The notes under the pieces: model-generated
Databases searched by the model: none
Seen by the model: the letters and a program-made list of their open reading frames with translations, nothing else
Told to the model about the DNA's origin: nothing
Translations under genes and position numbers: made by a program
In this document: positions 10,791-24,427 of the stretch, piece after piece
Numbering within the stretch: position 1 is the first letter of the stretch
Layout: each line of letters begins with the position of its first letter
Assembly: GCA_013398615.1 (NCBI GenBank)
Contig: VZSR01001477.1
Coordinates: 1,682,929 to 1,746,928, forward strand
Direction of reading: 5' to 3'
Origin: Brachypodius melanocephalos
Taxonomy: Eukaryota; Chordata; Aves; Passeriformes; Pycnonotidae
Length of the DNA stretch: 64,000 nucleotides

Positions 10791-13515
10791 TGTAGGGAAA
10801 ATAACAAGTAATCTGCTCCAGAAAGTATAAGAAAAAATGGTCTCAGCCATGGGTGTCACTGCTATAGCTGTGCTAAAAAATACTTTGAAAATTAAGAAGC
10901 CAGCAGTTTACTGAGTTATTTTCTTTACATCAAAAATCGATCTGTATTGCACCACAGCAGTCAAAAAATAAAATATTTACATAGAAGTCTAATATTCTCA
11001 AATTGTCATATACGCAGTTTTAGCACTTTTTAAATTAATATAAACCATTAATATAGACCATTATATATACGCACACATAGGCGTAATAGCTCAACATACA
11101 GAGTGATCTGTTCATAGATGTTCTCTGACCTGAATGAAGGTAAAATGATGTGAGGAAGTTTGTTCTCTTTTTTAAAAGCTTGCAGAGTAGTAATCTAAAA
11201 ATTATTTTTGCTTATGGAACATTTTAAATATTATTCTGAGATATCAATTCAGAATGGCCTTCATGTTAAGTTCCTGCCTAAGAGAGCACATGGTACTCAG
11301 AATTGTTCCTTATGTTTGAGCTAGGTAAATTATTTTAAGGTTTTACTATGCTTTGTGGTTTTTTGTCTTTGCATAAGGAGGTGAGCCAGAATGGAATCGT
11401 AGTCTCCTCAAAATGAATTCTAAAATTCATGGATCAAGGATAATGTGAGCTGTGTTAATCTGTACATTGCATGAAGAAAAGTGGCCTAAAGAAAAGTTGC
11501 AAAATGTCTCAGACTGTCTTGTCTCATGAGATTTCAGAGAAAACCAGTTTGCTAGCACATTTTAACATATGTCCTGGCTTCTGGGCTGAGAAAACCCAAG
11601 CATATTTCTTAATCCCAGGATTGGCAAGGGCAAATGTGAGGCTCCAGTAATGTATGCAATCCTGTGAGTCATCACTGCCCACAGAAGCTATCGTTCTCTA
11701 CTTGCAGCCTAATAACTGGGCTATTCTATAATAATACGAAATCCATGTTAGATTTTGCCCATGTCTTTACACATGCTGTGTCATTTTTAGTTATTGATGG
11801 GCAAGGGTGGAAATTATTTTTCTCCCCTACATGGAATTTTCTTAAAAATCTGTGTACAAGGGACTGGTGTATTCCATATGGTTCAAGCTAAAGCCCTTAC
11901 GAATCATTCACTTCTTGACCCTTGTGTCAAAAGACACAAGCAATTAATGTAAAATAATTTTATTTTAATACATTGCAGTCATAAAACAATGAGGATATGT
12001 AAGCTTGTTGAACATTAATAGAATTAGAATTTAATCGTTGGCCATCAGTTAAGGCCAGGGAGTGAGGATCAGGATGTGTGTTTCATTCACGGGACCAAGA
12101 GACTGGAGGGGACAACTGGCATTTGCAAATCTAGTTCTGTGATGTGCTAGTTAACCTGCCTGTATAAACCTGTCCCTATATTTATCATGTTCATTCTTAA
12201 AACTAAGGTTTCACCACTGCATCTTGCTGATTTTCTCTAGAACTTCTCTCCTGCAGTGGTTTGAAACTTTCTTTGAATAGTCACACAGTATTCATCTTTA
12301 CTTTTTCTTGTGCCAAAAGGTTTTTAAACTGCTTTCTGCCTTTCTATTTATGTATCATTATGCATTTTTTGGGGGTAGCCCCATATTCCCTCCCTTTGTT
12401 TCAGTAGGGATTAAAACAGATGGATTTTAGAGTAATGAAAGATCATACAAAACTAACCTCATGAATATTAGTCATGCACATCATGAAAAGATGTTAGCTT
12501 GAGTCTTAAAAGGAGCAGGCATGTGATAGTTTACTCCCATATTGTGACAGAGAAGTGTTATTCCTGAGCTGATCTGTTATATCTGTGTGAAACAAGTAGC
12601 TCCCATGTAGCACAGTACAGTGTCCATGCAGTACATCTTGTTTCCAGTTAAATACAGGACCAGAACAAAGGTCCATCTGGAAAATATCTGTCTTCAGCAG
12701 TGCTATGTGATGGACGTTTACAGAAAAACACGAGGAACAGTGCAAGTATGACTTCTGATATTATAGCAGATGTTTAATAATTTTCTGACATTTACTATAA
12801 TTAAGAGAAAATACTAGTTTATTCAGTAAAAATATGAAGCTAGTATGCATGAATTATCCTTAACAAATCCATACAGAGCTTACCAACTTTTATTTCTCTT
12901 TGAATACTTTTTATTTCAATTTGATTGAAAAATCAGAATATGATTGAAGTCAAATGAGTAGTCTCACTGTTTATCTTAAATACATTTATTTCCAGACATA
13001 TTTACAATTCTTAATTTATTCATTGTCAAAAATTACTAAGGAAAGTCTTAGAAACTTGTATTAGAATCTATCATGCATAGTACTTCTTGGTATTCTGGGG
13101 TGGAAATCATTTGGCTTTTTCCTCCCTTAACTGTCTCCAACTACATTTCCAGAAATGGAAGTTTTATTGTTGAGATTTGCTCAGTTTTACTCATTCTCAT
13201 TAGTGAAGCTGCCTTAGCCACCAAGAGTTACATCACCAATTTTGCTTGAAGACTCTAGCAAGCTCTCTAAATTTTTGCATATTTTACTTTAGAACACGCT
13301 CTACTTTCTTATTGCATAAGTCCACAAGCTTCTGTAATAAGTTTCCTAACTTCTTACTCTTGGCTCCTCTGAAACCAAAGATGTTAGTTACAGAATTACT
13401 TAACCGCTGTGCTTATGTAGGCCAAGTTCAAATTTGCAATGGTGCCTTTAGTTTGGACTAGAAAAACTAATAATTCCCTCAAATATCAAACTAGCTCACT
13501 CATTGAATACAGCTG
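10791..13515. other. AT-rich unique sequence, nothing recognised
   Basis: No gene, RNA or repeat was recognised over these 2.7 kb. Open frames are short and scattered on both strands. Confidence 0.5.
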
Positions 13516-13658
13516 TTGGTTTTGGTTTGGGTTTTATTTTTTTGTTTGTTTGTTTGTTTGTTTTGGGGTTTTGGTTTTGTTTGGGTTTTTTTGTTTGTTT
13601 GTTTGTTTCTTTTGGTTAGGTTTGGTTTCAGGGGGTTTGATTGGTTGGTTGGTTTTGC
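13516..13658 (+). repeat. G/T-rich simple repeat (TTTG/TTGG units)
   Basis: The plus strand is nearly pure G and T, with runs of TTTG, then GGGGTTTTGG and TTGG units. A-free, C-poor tracts of this kind arise from tetranucleotide slippage. The runs of two to five G could form quadruplex-like structure. Confidence 0.9.
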
Positions 13659-16062
13659 TATACTGAATGCAAAAATACATATTGGTGTATCACAATTACT
13701 TCACAGACATGATTTACCTAACACAAAGTCATCCAGCCCAACATCATTTAGACTCCTCTGGGGAGATGTGATAAATTTGTGGATATTTGTACTATCCAGC
13801 ATCTGAAAAGAAAAACTTTAGTTTAATCCAAACTCGTAATTTTGAGGAAGCTGAAAAAATTCCATTTCTCACCCAGGCATTTTATATAGGTAGAGGTCTA
13901 TATGGATCCCAAATCACTAAATTGGTCTCATTATGACAGAAATATTTTGACATGAGTTTGAGATGCAAGATAACTAGTTGTATACCTTGACTAAATCCAT
14001 ATTATTAGAATTTGTGATGAAGAAAGGTTTGAAAATGACAGTGTTCGAATGACAATTTACTGCTAAGCTATGTAAAAATGCTAGTTTAAAAATAACAGGC
14101 TGGAGAAAGATTGACTTTGGCTTCTAGATGTTGGAATCCTATGTATTATATTAACATGAATGTTGGAAAAAGACTATTATGATTCAATTTGGGCATAAAA
14201 CTTTCTCAAATTATATTTTTTCTGAAATATCTGCATTTACAAATGCTGGAAATTTTTCACTCTTATTTGCCTGAAAATAAGTGCTATTTTCTGTACACAA
14301 AAATCAACATAAGCAATATTTACACTGATGATATTGTAGGATGCTTTCTTTACAGAATACTCTAATTTGGTTTCCTTTTATTGCTAGATAAATGATGTGT
14401 CAAGGAATTTATGTTGTTTTGGTGAGAATTTTCTTTGAAATGATACCTAGACCTTGAAGAGTCGTTTAAGCAATGCAGTTTAAACTTTCAAAATGAGAGA
14501 CATTCAGCTATAGAGGGCTTGTGAGTTAAAAGCAAACCTTAAATGCAATTTTCAGAGGTTATAGTGAAATTTGTAGGGATGGGGTGGCAGACCATGGTTT
14601 GGAGTTTGTGGAGACCCTGTTAGGTTAGTTCTTTTTTCCAGGCTGTTGCTTTAGCTTGGACTCTACTCTGCGCCTGAGAGCAGTATGGAGTATTCTACTG
14701 GGGAATTGAAGTCACAAACTAATGAGTAGACTGTTAGCTTAATTCTCTGTACATGTGCTTTTCTTATGATACTAGCTGGTTTACAGTGCTCAGGCCTATG
14801 ACAGCTGGGATTGATCCTGTTCTTAGTAAAGTCAATGGCAAAACATCCATGGTAAGCAATTAGAGTTTCCCAGTCCTTAACAATGTCAAAATATACAAGA
14901 ACAAAAGCTTTACTTTGCTGCAGGTATGAACTAGCAAGAAATCACTCCCAGAGTAAGAGAAGTAGGCAGGAATGTGCACCACAGCCATGAGTGCCTCAGG
15001 GCAGACAGACACAGGACTTGTAAGTTCTGCTGCTTTGTGCACCAGACTTGCTTTAAGCCAAAAACACTCAGGAAGTCAGCACATGTAACCAACATTTCAA
15101 GTGGTAGCTGATTGAGAAAGTTTGTCAAGATTGATGTCTGTGTAATCACATACTAGATGAAGTATATGGTTAAAAACACAGAAGGCTTCCTCTTATTTAT
15201 GGGTTTTATTCACAAAAATAGTATGTTCAAAGTAATGAATCTCTTGCCAATATGTACAAAGAGAATCAATGCTGGATGCAGTACATGAAAGCACCAGTTA
15301 CAAAGCTGATGTTCCTGGTCTCTTATCTTTAAAATGCAGTGGCCCTATTTAAACATGGCAGATGAGGACAAGACCCTGCAAAACAAGCCTTGTCTAGCTT
15401 GTAGTGCTGATATCATTGTTTAACCAATGAAAAGGATGGATTTTGTTTTAAAAAGTGAAAATATATAATAGATTTCCTAAGGGATCCCAGTGAAAAAGCA
15501 TGTGTGCTTTAATAATAATATTATTATTATTTAACCCATAAAAGTAAGCTGAATACAAACAAACTTTAGTTCTTAATTATGAGAAATGCTTATTCATATT
15601 GGGGGCAGAGAGTTACAATCATGTTTACCCAATAGAACTGATATATGCTACTAAATTCAACTGAGTATTTTTCCAGCTGTTTTACAGAGGATTATGTGTT
15701 TTCAAAAGCTTTTCATAAATCTGTTAAAGTCTGGATAAAAGTTAATAGAGAACAGAGTGTCTCTAAACAAATAAGCTCATTAATATGCCAAAAGTTGGGA
15801 GGATGAGGTTGTGTACATACTTCAAGGTGGTAACTTGAGTGTGTTGTAATTTTGGCAGTCAGATTCATACATGCATAAGGCCTCTGGTGCTTGCTGGAGG
15901 ATTAGCACAAGTCATGAATTTGTAGAAGCAGCAGCACCAAGACTTCAGCTGAGTATTTAGCAAAAGAGTCAAGAGTGGACTATGTTGAGGAAGGGGATTT
16001 AGTTTAGCAAGTAAAGTTCTTCAAATATATATTTACATGTTTCCACTTTTGTGTAAGGTCAC
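13659..16062. other. AT-rich unique sequence with a small palindrome
   Basis: No gene was recognised. At 15510-15531 there is an AAT/ATT trinucleotide palindrome (aataataatattattatt), which can fold as a hairpin. Confidence 0.5.
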
Positions 16063-16317
16063 TACTCAGAGCCATGTTTTGTTCTCTTCTGCGACAATAT
16101 TGGGGGAATAGAAAAGGACCAACAAAGCTGATACATCATCCTTTAGACCAGAAAGGAGGTCCAGAATTTAACTTCAGCAGGGTGCACCCATTCTGCAGTG
16201 CCGTGATAGCAAGTACAAGGTTCCCTGTGTGATACCAAAGAAGGTAGCCACCTTCCTCACCTGTTTTCTCACCACTGACTCATAACATGTCTTCAGTGAT
16301 CAGTTAAGAGTGGCAAA
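16063..16317. repeat. Diverged direct repeat, copy 1
   Basis: It begins tactcagagcc, continues with attgggggaatagaaaag, agaaaggaggtccagaattta and ccaccttcctcacctgttt, and ends cagttaagagtggc. The same landmarks occur in the same order and orientation at 19324-19627, with many substitutions and an extra block of about 35-40 bases in copy 2. I do not recognise the family. It could be two insertions of an unlisted dispersed repeat, the two terminal repeats of an old retroelement, or an old local duplication. Confidence 0.8.
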
Positions 16318-19300
16318 ACGTTCAGTTTTTATTCAATAGAAGTTACATGCCTGTTTTTTGAAAACAGAGAATTGTTAAAAACAAAAATTTAAAGACAAAG
16401 CTTTAAAAATCTTAGATCATTTAAAGCTGTTATTATTTTAGCCTAATTATTTTCTGAACCAGTAGAATATTTGTGTATTTGACAATTTACCTTTGTATTT
16501 AAAAGAGCAAAGTATCTGTTGTATAATTTCGTTAAGACAGCTCTCTTGTTCATGCAGTTCAAATTTGGCTAGAGTTACAGCACATTACATGCTTGAGGGA
16601 TTGGCATTAGAAATTAAAATGGGGTTAGAGGAGGGAAAGATGACTTCAGAAATTTTAGATTTGCATATTTAGAAAGTTTATTAAAAAATAAAGGCAAACA
16701 AACAGATATTCTTGTTTTCTCTTTGCAGTGATTTAGCAGATTTTATGTTTCATTTCTCTAAACTTTTCTCTCATATCTGAGCCAAAATACTGAAATCTCT
16801 TCTATGACATCTCCTTTGATCTGAGAAATAGAAGGATTATAAATCATGAAATCCCTGCAAACAGAATCTACTAAGTCCCTCGGAAAAATTGTATGAATTT
16901 ATTTGGATACAGCACTGTGAAACCCAAACTGAAACAGCTTTCATTGCAGGAAGAAAAAGGAGAGAGCTCTCAGTACCTCATATGAGCCAAAGGAGGATAG
17001 CTATTTTGTGCAGAATGCTTGGTGGGAAAGAGTTAGCCATAGTTTTTACACAGATTAGCAGGTAAAGGGAAAAACAGAAGGAAATCATTGTTACTAAATG
17101 CCTCTGTATAAAGTAAAACATCTGTGGCTCATATTCAAGTTAGTGGAAAACAAATGAGCTAGTAAACACGTAGTGTTTTAATTTAGCAAAAGGGCTTTGT
17201 TTTATCATGGGGGAAAAAAGAGTGTGACTCTACATTTGTGGCACTTAGATGTATAGTGCTTATATTACTCATCATTGTATCATTTGCTTTTTTATTGCAA
17301 GTCCAGCAGGAAAAAGATCAATCAGCCTATAAATGATGGCCTGACATCAAAACAGATTCAAAATTTAACTCTTTTTGACTGACAGGTGTTCTTATCAGAT
17401 GGTGCTTTTAAAATGATGCATATTTCTACCAGAGCTGACATATATTCTCTTTCTGTAAGAATGCATACATAAACTGTTCACTCATATATATACACACCTG
17501 TACATATGCATTTTCAGATATATATGCATGGATATCTCTGTGTGTGGGTGTACATATATACACTTAGTGCATGGATAAATCATATATTAGGGAGAGAGGA
17601 TGAGAGAAAGGGGGCGGGGGGGAGGCAGAGAGATGCATATCCGTCTATCAGGTCCACCAACTCCCACAGCTCAGCATTGTTTCCTTGTGAAGACTGGGAC
17701 TGACAAACTGCTCTTGCTAAGCACAGGAAGGATTTGCTTCAGGAATTATGTGCTGACATAGCACTGACAGTGGTGGCACTCACCTGACTGGTGACCAGCC
17801 AGGCCTGAAAGTGTCATCAGTGGAGAGAGTTAGTCCAAGGGTTGGCATCAAATTTGGAACTCTGTGTCTTCTGGATGAACACCTTTCCATCCATAACTAC
17901 AGGGATTCTGGAGAGACTGTGCCTCCCAGAAAGGGCATCAGGATAAAGTAGTGCATGGTGGAAATGCTGTATGCTTTCCATATCTGCCTGAGAGAATTCT
18001 TGTGGGAATTACTTAAAAATGGGTCAAGGGAGGGTGATGGTAAAACAGCATGTGGAAAATCTACTTAACTGATATATTTGCTTATTTTATTTGATTGACT
18101 TAATTCAGCAGCTAATGCCAGTTTCTAGACCATATATAGGATGATATTATGTCTGCTGCATATAACCAAAAGAACAATATCCTGCCAGCTTCCCAGTTGA
18201 AAGCCATAAAATTTGTCCTTTGGCTACACAAATCTCAAATTTAAAATGTTGCCCTAACTTGCAAATATGCAGAAATTATTTACTTTTTGCATCTTGTTAG
18301 ACTAAATATAAACTACCATTATTCATTCATTATCCAGTTATTTCTTTCCCCGAGGAGTAGAAGAAAGTCATTCTGAAAGCTATTGAGGATGAAGATCAAC
18401 GCCAAATGAAATCTGAAATAAAATCATCTGAAACAAGCAGCAAAATTGTACATTCCTCTGCCATATTTTGCTATATAGATAATAATCCTTTCCCTTAGGA
18501 TATAATCTGTTCTCCTGACAATAGGTATTTGCTTCTGGCTATGACTTCTAAAATCATAAGTAAGTAAGTTACTTCAAAGTATGATTTTTATCAGTTAGAA
18601 ATGGAGGCATGCTTCTGAATTTATTTCCTTCACATTGGTGACATGCACCTAGATTAGATTCCCTAACATATAGACACAGACTGTTTTTTATCTTTTTACC
18701 ATTGCTAAATATGAAGAAGTATATCCTGTCTTTTGTTTGTTTGCTTGTTTTCATACTACACATTCCTTGCTTTATTATCTGACAAATAAATTTTTTGGGG
18801 GAAATTTCATTTGCATGATAGCATAGAGAATATTCCAACTCACCCATAGGACAAAATATACTTTTTCACATCTCAGATAAAACAGTGATAACAGTAAAAT
18901 TAAAATATTACTCAACCACTTGTTTAAATGACTGAATCATCCAATAACCTAAAAGCATGTTGCATACATGATTTAAAACAAACAGAGGTTTCTGACCACA
19001 GAAACTTCTAAACTTGATTTTATTATAACAAATAACTTCAAAATTAATTCAACATTCAGGGTATGGGGTCAGCTTGAATATACTATATTTTATTGTTATA
19101 TCATTCAGTCTTTTTTCTTCTCTCTTAATTTTAAGTTGACCACTGGGCTGTGAAATGGAAAAATATACTACAAATACATCCTGAAAAAATGGGCAGTGAG
19201 GTTACAACTCTATGGGATGAATAAGGCAATCCACAACAGGTTGGGAAACCTTGGAAGCACAGACTAGTCAAAGCAGTTTGTCTCCCTGATTATTTCAGAT

Positions 19301-19323
19301 ATACTCTACAATAAAACAGTTAG
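16318..19323. other. AT-rich spacer between the direct repeats
   Basis: No retroviral or LINE protein motif is visible in this 3.0-kb spacer. It holds an AT/CA-rich patch at 17480-17565, a G-rich run at 17608-17625 (gggggcgggggggagg) and compositionally even sequence around 18330-18490. Apart from these I see nothing. Confidence 0.45.
17608..17627 (+). repeat. G-rich run, possible quadruplex
   Basis: Runs of five and seven G lie close together in an otherwise AT-rich region. They are long enough in principle to stack as a G-quadruplex. Confidence 0.4.
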
Positions 19324-19627
19324 TACTCAGAGCCCAGTTTTATTCTCTTCTGTGAGTGATAATGTTGGGGGAATAGAAAAGCACCAACAAAGTGGATATA
19401 TCATCCTTTAGACATAAGAAATCCAGAAAGGAGGTCCAGAATTTAATTTCCAGCTGCCAGGTGGAAGATCCTGAAAAAAGACTCTGGCAGGGTACGCCCA
19501 TTCTGCAGTGATAGCGAGGAGAAGGTTCTCTTTGTGGTACTGCAGAAGGCGGTCACCTTCCTCACCTGTTTACTCATCCACCACTGGCTCATAACACGTC
19601 TTTAGTGATCAGTTAAGAGTGGCCAAA
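19324..19627. repeat. Diverged direct repeat, copy 2
   Basis: This is the partner of 16063-16317 in the same orientation. It carries an extra block in the middle (cagctgccaggtggaagatc and following). Minus-strand reading places AATAAA near its left end (gagaataaaactgggctc), which would fit a terminal repeat transcribed leftward, but copy 1 has lost that match (aacaaa). Confidence 0.8.
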
Positions 19628-22600
19628 TTCACAAGTGCTTTGTGTTTTTGTTGGTTGGAGGTTTTTTTTCTGCTTTAACATCTTGTTAGGAATATTTCAT
19701 CATGTTCAAAGCTCTGGGCAACATCACATGTTACTCTGCATGTCTTAGCCTGGCTGAAAGAGCTTTTTGTCTACATTTTTTTCCCTCCCAGCTAAGGCAA
19801 ATTGCCCTTGCCCCTCTTTTCTATAACTGAAATTTGTTTATGTTTGGCTGGTGCTGTGCATTTTGGTAGCAAGAGTAAACTGGTTTCACTTACAGCTCCA
19901 TTATTAGTGGTACAATACCAGATGGATGTATGTTCTTCCTGTCTCATCCTCCTCTCTTTCATTCTTTTTTCTCTGCTTATTACATGATTTGTTTTTCAAA
20001 GACCTATCTTGATATTCAAACTCTGATGTTCAAATCAAAATGAGTACTTACAGCACTTTCTGCTAACTGTGTGACACTAAGCGTGTATTGAGAAATGATG
20101 CCCAAAATATAGAATAAAATTTTGCAAGTTGAGGGGGTTTATAGAGAGGGAGAGATCTGAGAAATAAAACAAAACCGTGTCACTCTGAATTTTGAGCACT
20201 GGTTTAACAGTATAGAAATTCTACTTTTTATATTTCACTTTTAAAAGCATATTAAAATACCAAAGGTACTAACTGGCTAGACAGTTACTACGTAGATACA
20301 GGTATAGAAAACTACAGAAACTCCTAGAAAAAAAAAACTGCTAGAAAACTACAGTTTTCCCTTAGTAATTTTGAGATCAAGAAAAATGTTGTTTAGACAC
20401 CTACTTCAACCTATTTCAAGCACTGAAGGACACTCAATTATTGCTGCTATTTAAGAGTTTCATGAATTGTAAAGGTCTTCTTGAAGGGAGACAGATATAA
20501 GGTCAAAGCACTGCCTCCAGCAGTGAGCCTGCTTCTGTTTGGAGCTCTGCTCCTCTGTTTGCAGACACACTCACACATGCACTCCTTTTCTTACTCAGAG
20601 ACATTTCCCTGCCAAGGTGATGATGGTAAATATGAAACACAAGCCTCAAAATACAACCCGAAGCGTGCTACTTCTAGCTCGTTTACAACACGTTTACTCA
20701 CTCTGAGTAATAGTGCTTAACAGTGAAGAGAAACAATTGAAGTATAACCTCAGAGGATAATTAAGAAATAACATAGGTTTTTTTCTTTTGCTTTCCTTGA
20801 CATATTTTCTTTACAAGACTCCATTCAACTTTAATTAAGTTTTGCTTTGAGGCTCTGAACCTGGAACAATCATTTTTATTTTCCTTATAATATAACCTTT
20901 ACCTTGGAGGTAAAAAAAAAAATGAAGCCATGGAGCTATAATCATCAGATCATAGAATGAAAGGATTATAAGTTTTATACAGGCTAAAAAATAAAACCTT
21001 TGAATTAATTAGAATTTTATGAGTTTCAGGTACATGTGAAATATCAAATTAATAGGGTCTTTTTCTATTCCTTTTAGATGTTAGAAGAGTATTAAGTGAG
21101 GAAATGTAACTCATGTTCAATTTAAGAGCTCTTCAAATTAGGAAGATGTTGGAAAATGCTTAAAGGCTAGGCCTTGAAAGCTTCACCAGCTTTAATAGTT
21201 TAAATTAATATACGCCATAGGTTTGGGGGAGGTTAACATGAATAAGATGAATAAAATTCTACCTCAAACAAAACACCCTTTTAAACTGAAATATCTTGTC
21301 TTCAAAGTTACTTTTATATCTCTGATATGAGCACTATGATTTCTAATCTTCCTTTTCAAGGTAGGATTACAAAGCCTATACTATTGCTCATTATCCAATC
21401 CTGTGTGAGATGCAACAGAAGTAGGTGAACTAATCAGTCAAAGGTAGATGCAGTTGCAGCTCTGAAATCTTAATTAGTAAAAAAATAGTAATAAAGCACA
21501 CATTTTCTTGTATATTAAACAGGTAAATCATTCTCATTTATACTATATACACATGTCAAGCATTTTAAAGACAATATTGAAATTGTAATCTAATTTTGAT
21601 CATGAAATATGTTAAGCATTTTTATGGTTTTACTTTTTTGAGTCACAACAATATTAACTTCTTTCATTGTTCCAACAAGCAAATATGAATTTCCAACAAT
21701 CAGAGAGACTTATCTCAATCTAGGTATGAGAATCAGAGCTAAAGGTTTTGATGTCCAAATCATAATCTATTCTAAATTCCTGTGCTGAAAATGCAAATAA
21801 GGAAGTAGTTCACTGTACATGGTCAGAAACTCAAACTAAATTTATAGTTTTTCTACTACAGATATTATAGATGGCTTTGTCATGTAATTTCTGGAACATT
21901 TAATATCCCATTAGCATCCTATTACTAAAATGAAAAACATGAACAGATATTGATCATGCCAAAAAATAAAAAGCCAAACTAAAAAACTAGTCACTTGAAG
22001 GAGTGCAGAAATGTCAAAATCAACATCGATTTCAGAGAACAGGCTGACACATCCCAAAGAATCCATTTTTCTATTGTGCAGCTAAGGCGTATATCATATG
22101 CCCTAATAACTACAGCAAGAAAGGCAGAGAGAAATTCTGATTTGAGATAAACTTATTTTTGGAACTCTGCTCTTCAAGGAAAAAATTGGTAAGAGAAAGG
22201 AATGAGCACAATCCAAACATAGACAGCATTACTTCTTCAATGTTATTTTGATTTCATGCTGAAAACCCTGGATCTGAGACAGAAATTTTGACAGAAACAA
22301 TGACACGAACTTAACTTTCTGCCCTTGTGCTCTGTTGCTCATGAACCTAGCTTCAGATCCACCATCCCAACTTCTCTTTCAGTGCAGCAGCTTGCTACAG
22401 CTTCTTTTGTGAGGGGAAGGTAGAGATTGTGGAGCAAGGTAAGTGTTTGGAAAAAATGGCAAGCTCACAGAAACAGAAGAATCCTTTAATATTTCAGTGT
22501 TTTATTTGATCAGCTACAGAGATTTCTGAATCTTGCTGACAGGTTAAAGAGGCCTATTTTGATATGCATAAATGACTGAAGGATATTTTTTTAACTGTTA

Positions 22601-24347
22601 AATCTATTCCACAGTTGAATGCAGATAAATATTAATTTGTAACTTACATATTTTTCCTCTGTGAGGATAAGTGATTATGCTGGTGCTGACTTTGTTTAAA
22701 AATTAAAGTTATCCTCCTATTTGTTCACTCCTCCAGTCTCATTTGGCTTCCTCATGTGACTGCCAAAACTTACTCTGACCTAAACATTACAATAATATTA
22801 GACTAAGACACGTTTTGAGTCAGGGTTTAGTGTTGTTTTGATCAAACATCAGGATGTGATAAATAAACACCTTTTAATGCAGATTTCTTCATTGTAGTCC
22901 ATGCCCCTTGACTTTCTCCTTTACTAAATCATGAGGCTCTGCTACATAAGGTTTGCCTGGCCAGGGGACCCTGGGCAGCTGGGAGGACAGCACCATAGCT
23001 TCAAACACCCCCTTGACCTCTTTCAGGGTGCTACTGATAGGTCCATCTGGACCACAGGAGTGCAAAAGTGCTGAATCTTGCAAAATCCAGGACAACATCC
23101 ACACTGGCATCTGAAGAAGGCTAACCTGTATTTCCCCTTCTTTGTTCACAGCCATTACTACAAAGGGCAGTCAACACAATCCATGCATTTGCTCAGCAGC
23201 CCTGCTATCCTTTTATCAAAAGGCTTTTCAGTTCACAGCTTCCTCTCCAATTTGCTGTAGAGGTGGCATGTGCATAAAATGGGAATGGAAATTTGGAGGC
23301 ACATGGTGAGGGAAGGACCATGGTAAAGCAGTGTGCTCTTCCACAGCATAAAGCAGGATGAGTGTCTCAAATACACAGACTAAGGTGGTCTTTTCCCCTA
23401 GCCATATAAAATCAATATTAATCAGCAGAATGTGACATCAAATTGTACAAATTAATATGACCTTCCACACAGGGTTGAAGAAAAATTACTGTCTTTCAGA
23501 GTGTTCAAGAAAAGAGAAGATGGGTTATTTTAATAACAGTATCATGCAGGTTCTTGTCCTGTTAAAATATTTTTATTACTACTAATTACTTATGTTCTAA
23601 GGGGAAAACAATGGTTTCTCTGTTCATTCTTAGACTATTTCAGAGCCAGAGTGCACATGAGCCAGCTTGTATTTCTTAAACCAAGTAAGTGCAAGCTACA
23701 GTCTTGATATTTAAGGTGCAAGACAGAGTGAAGATTGGACTAGTTCTCTGTGTTTTTTTGCGTAAGAAATTTGTCCTATAACATTTTCAATTTATTATTT
23801 ATACATTCCATGTAGTCTTAATAACAGATTCATATTTTTACAAATTTTATACATATATAGGCTCATAAAGCTAGATTTAGAGGCACTTAGCTCTCTCCAC
23901 AATGACCTAAGAATTTCTGAGATCAGTTTTATTTGATTAAAGGGACAACAGAATTTCCATTTCAAAATTAGATGTGCAGCTTTCAATTGGAGAAAATCGA
24001 AATTAGGGGCTTTCACACCCTTTCTGCCATCTGTGTTCTAGAAGGTCAGACCTTGCTCTCAGCCCCTCAGTGTTTTTCATTGAATATTAGTGACTTTCTC
24101 AGTGACACCACTTCTGGCTGGTCCCTAGAAGCACAATCTGGCAAGGCTGAAGTCTGTCTGTCCTTGCTGCCTACTGCCCTGTCTTTAGTGTCTAAGTGAG
24201 ACTGAGCAGCTCTCACTGTTGCCCTTTCCCCTCTGTAGTTTCCATAGGAAAGATGCATGTCCCTTCAGACATCCCATGTGATCTCATCTTGTCAAATATA
24301 AATAAAGCTTCTTCAAGACTGAGAAGCCAATGCTTTGCATCATCTGT
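19628..24347. other. AT-rich sequence, one odd open frame
   Basis: No gene was recognised. The only stretch that stands out is 22889-23155, a less AT-rich patch carrying an 88-codon minus-strand frame with a good ATG context, listed separately. Confidence 0.45.
22889..23155 (-). other. 88-codon open frame in a locally GC-richer patch
   Basis: ATG at 23155 has G at -3 and G at +4, a good vertebrate initiation context. The frame runs MAVNKEGEIQVSLLQMPVWM... and closes at TGA (22891). It contains CGPDGPISSTLKEVKGVFEA and ends EKVKGHGLQ. I do not recognise it. Base composition differs from the AT-rich flanks, which would suit an old retroposed gene fragment or an unlisted repeat. There is no poly-A tail, intron signal or promoter to support a gene. 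Confidence 0.15.
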
Positions 24348-24403
<56 letters not shown>

Positions 24404-24427
24404 ATTATTATTATTATTATTATTATT
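24348..24427 (+). repeat. Compound (ATC)18(ATT)8 microsatellite
   Basis: Eighteen uninterrupted ATC units (24348-24401) run into about eight ATT units (24404-24427). Translations give poly-Ser, poly-His or poly-Ile, which explains two spurious open frames. A long uninterrupted array like this is expected to be polymorphic. Confidence 0.97.

Noticed and set aside
13439..13806. Phe/Val/Gly/Cys-rich frames suggesting a membrane protein
   Set aside because: They are produced by the G/T-rich simple repeat at 13516-13658.
20481..20720. 79-codon frame with a hydrophobic segment resembling a signal peptide
   Set aside because: It begins at TTG, not ATG, with no upstream in-frame ATG or splice acceptor. 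Chance is the simplest explanation.
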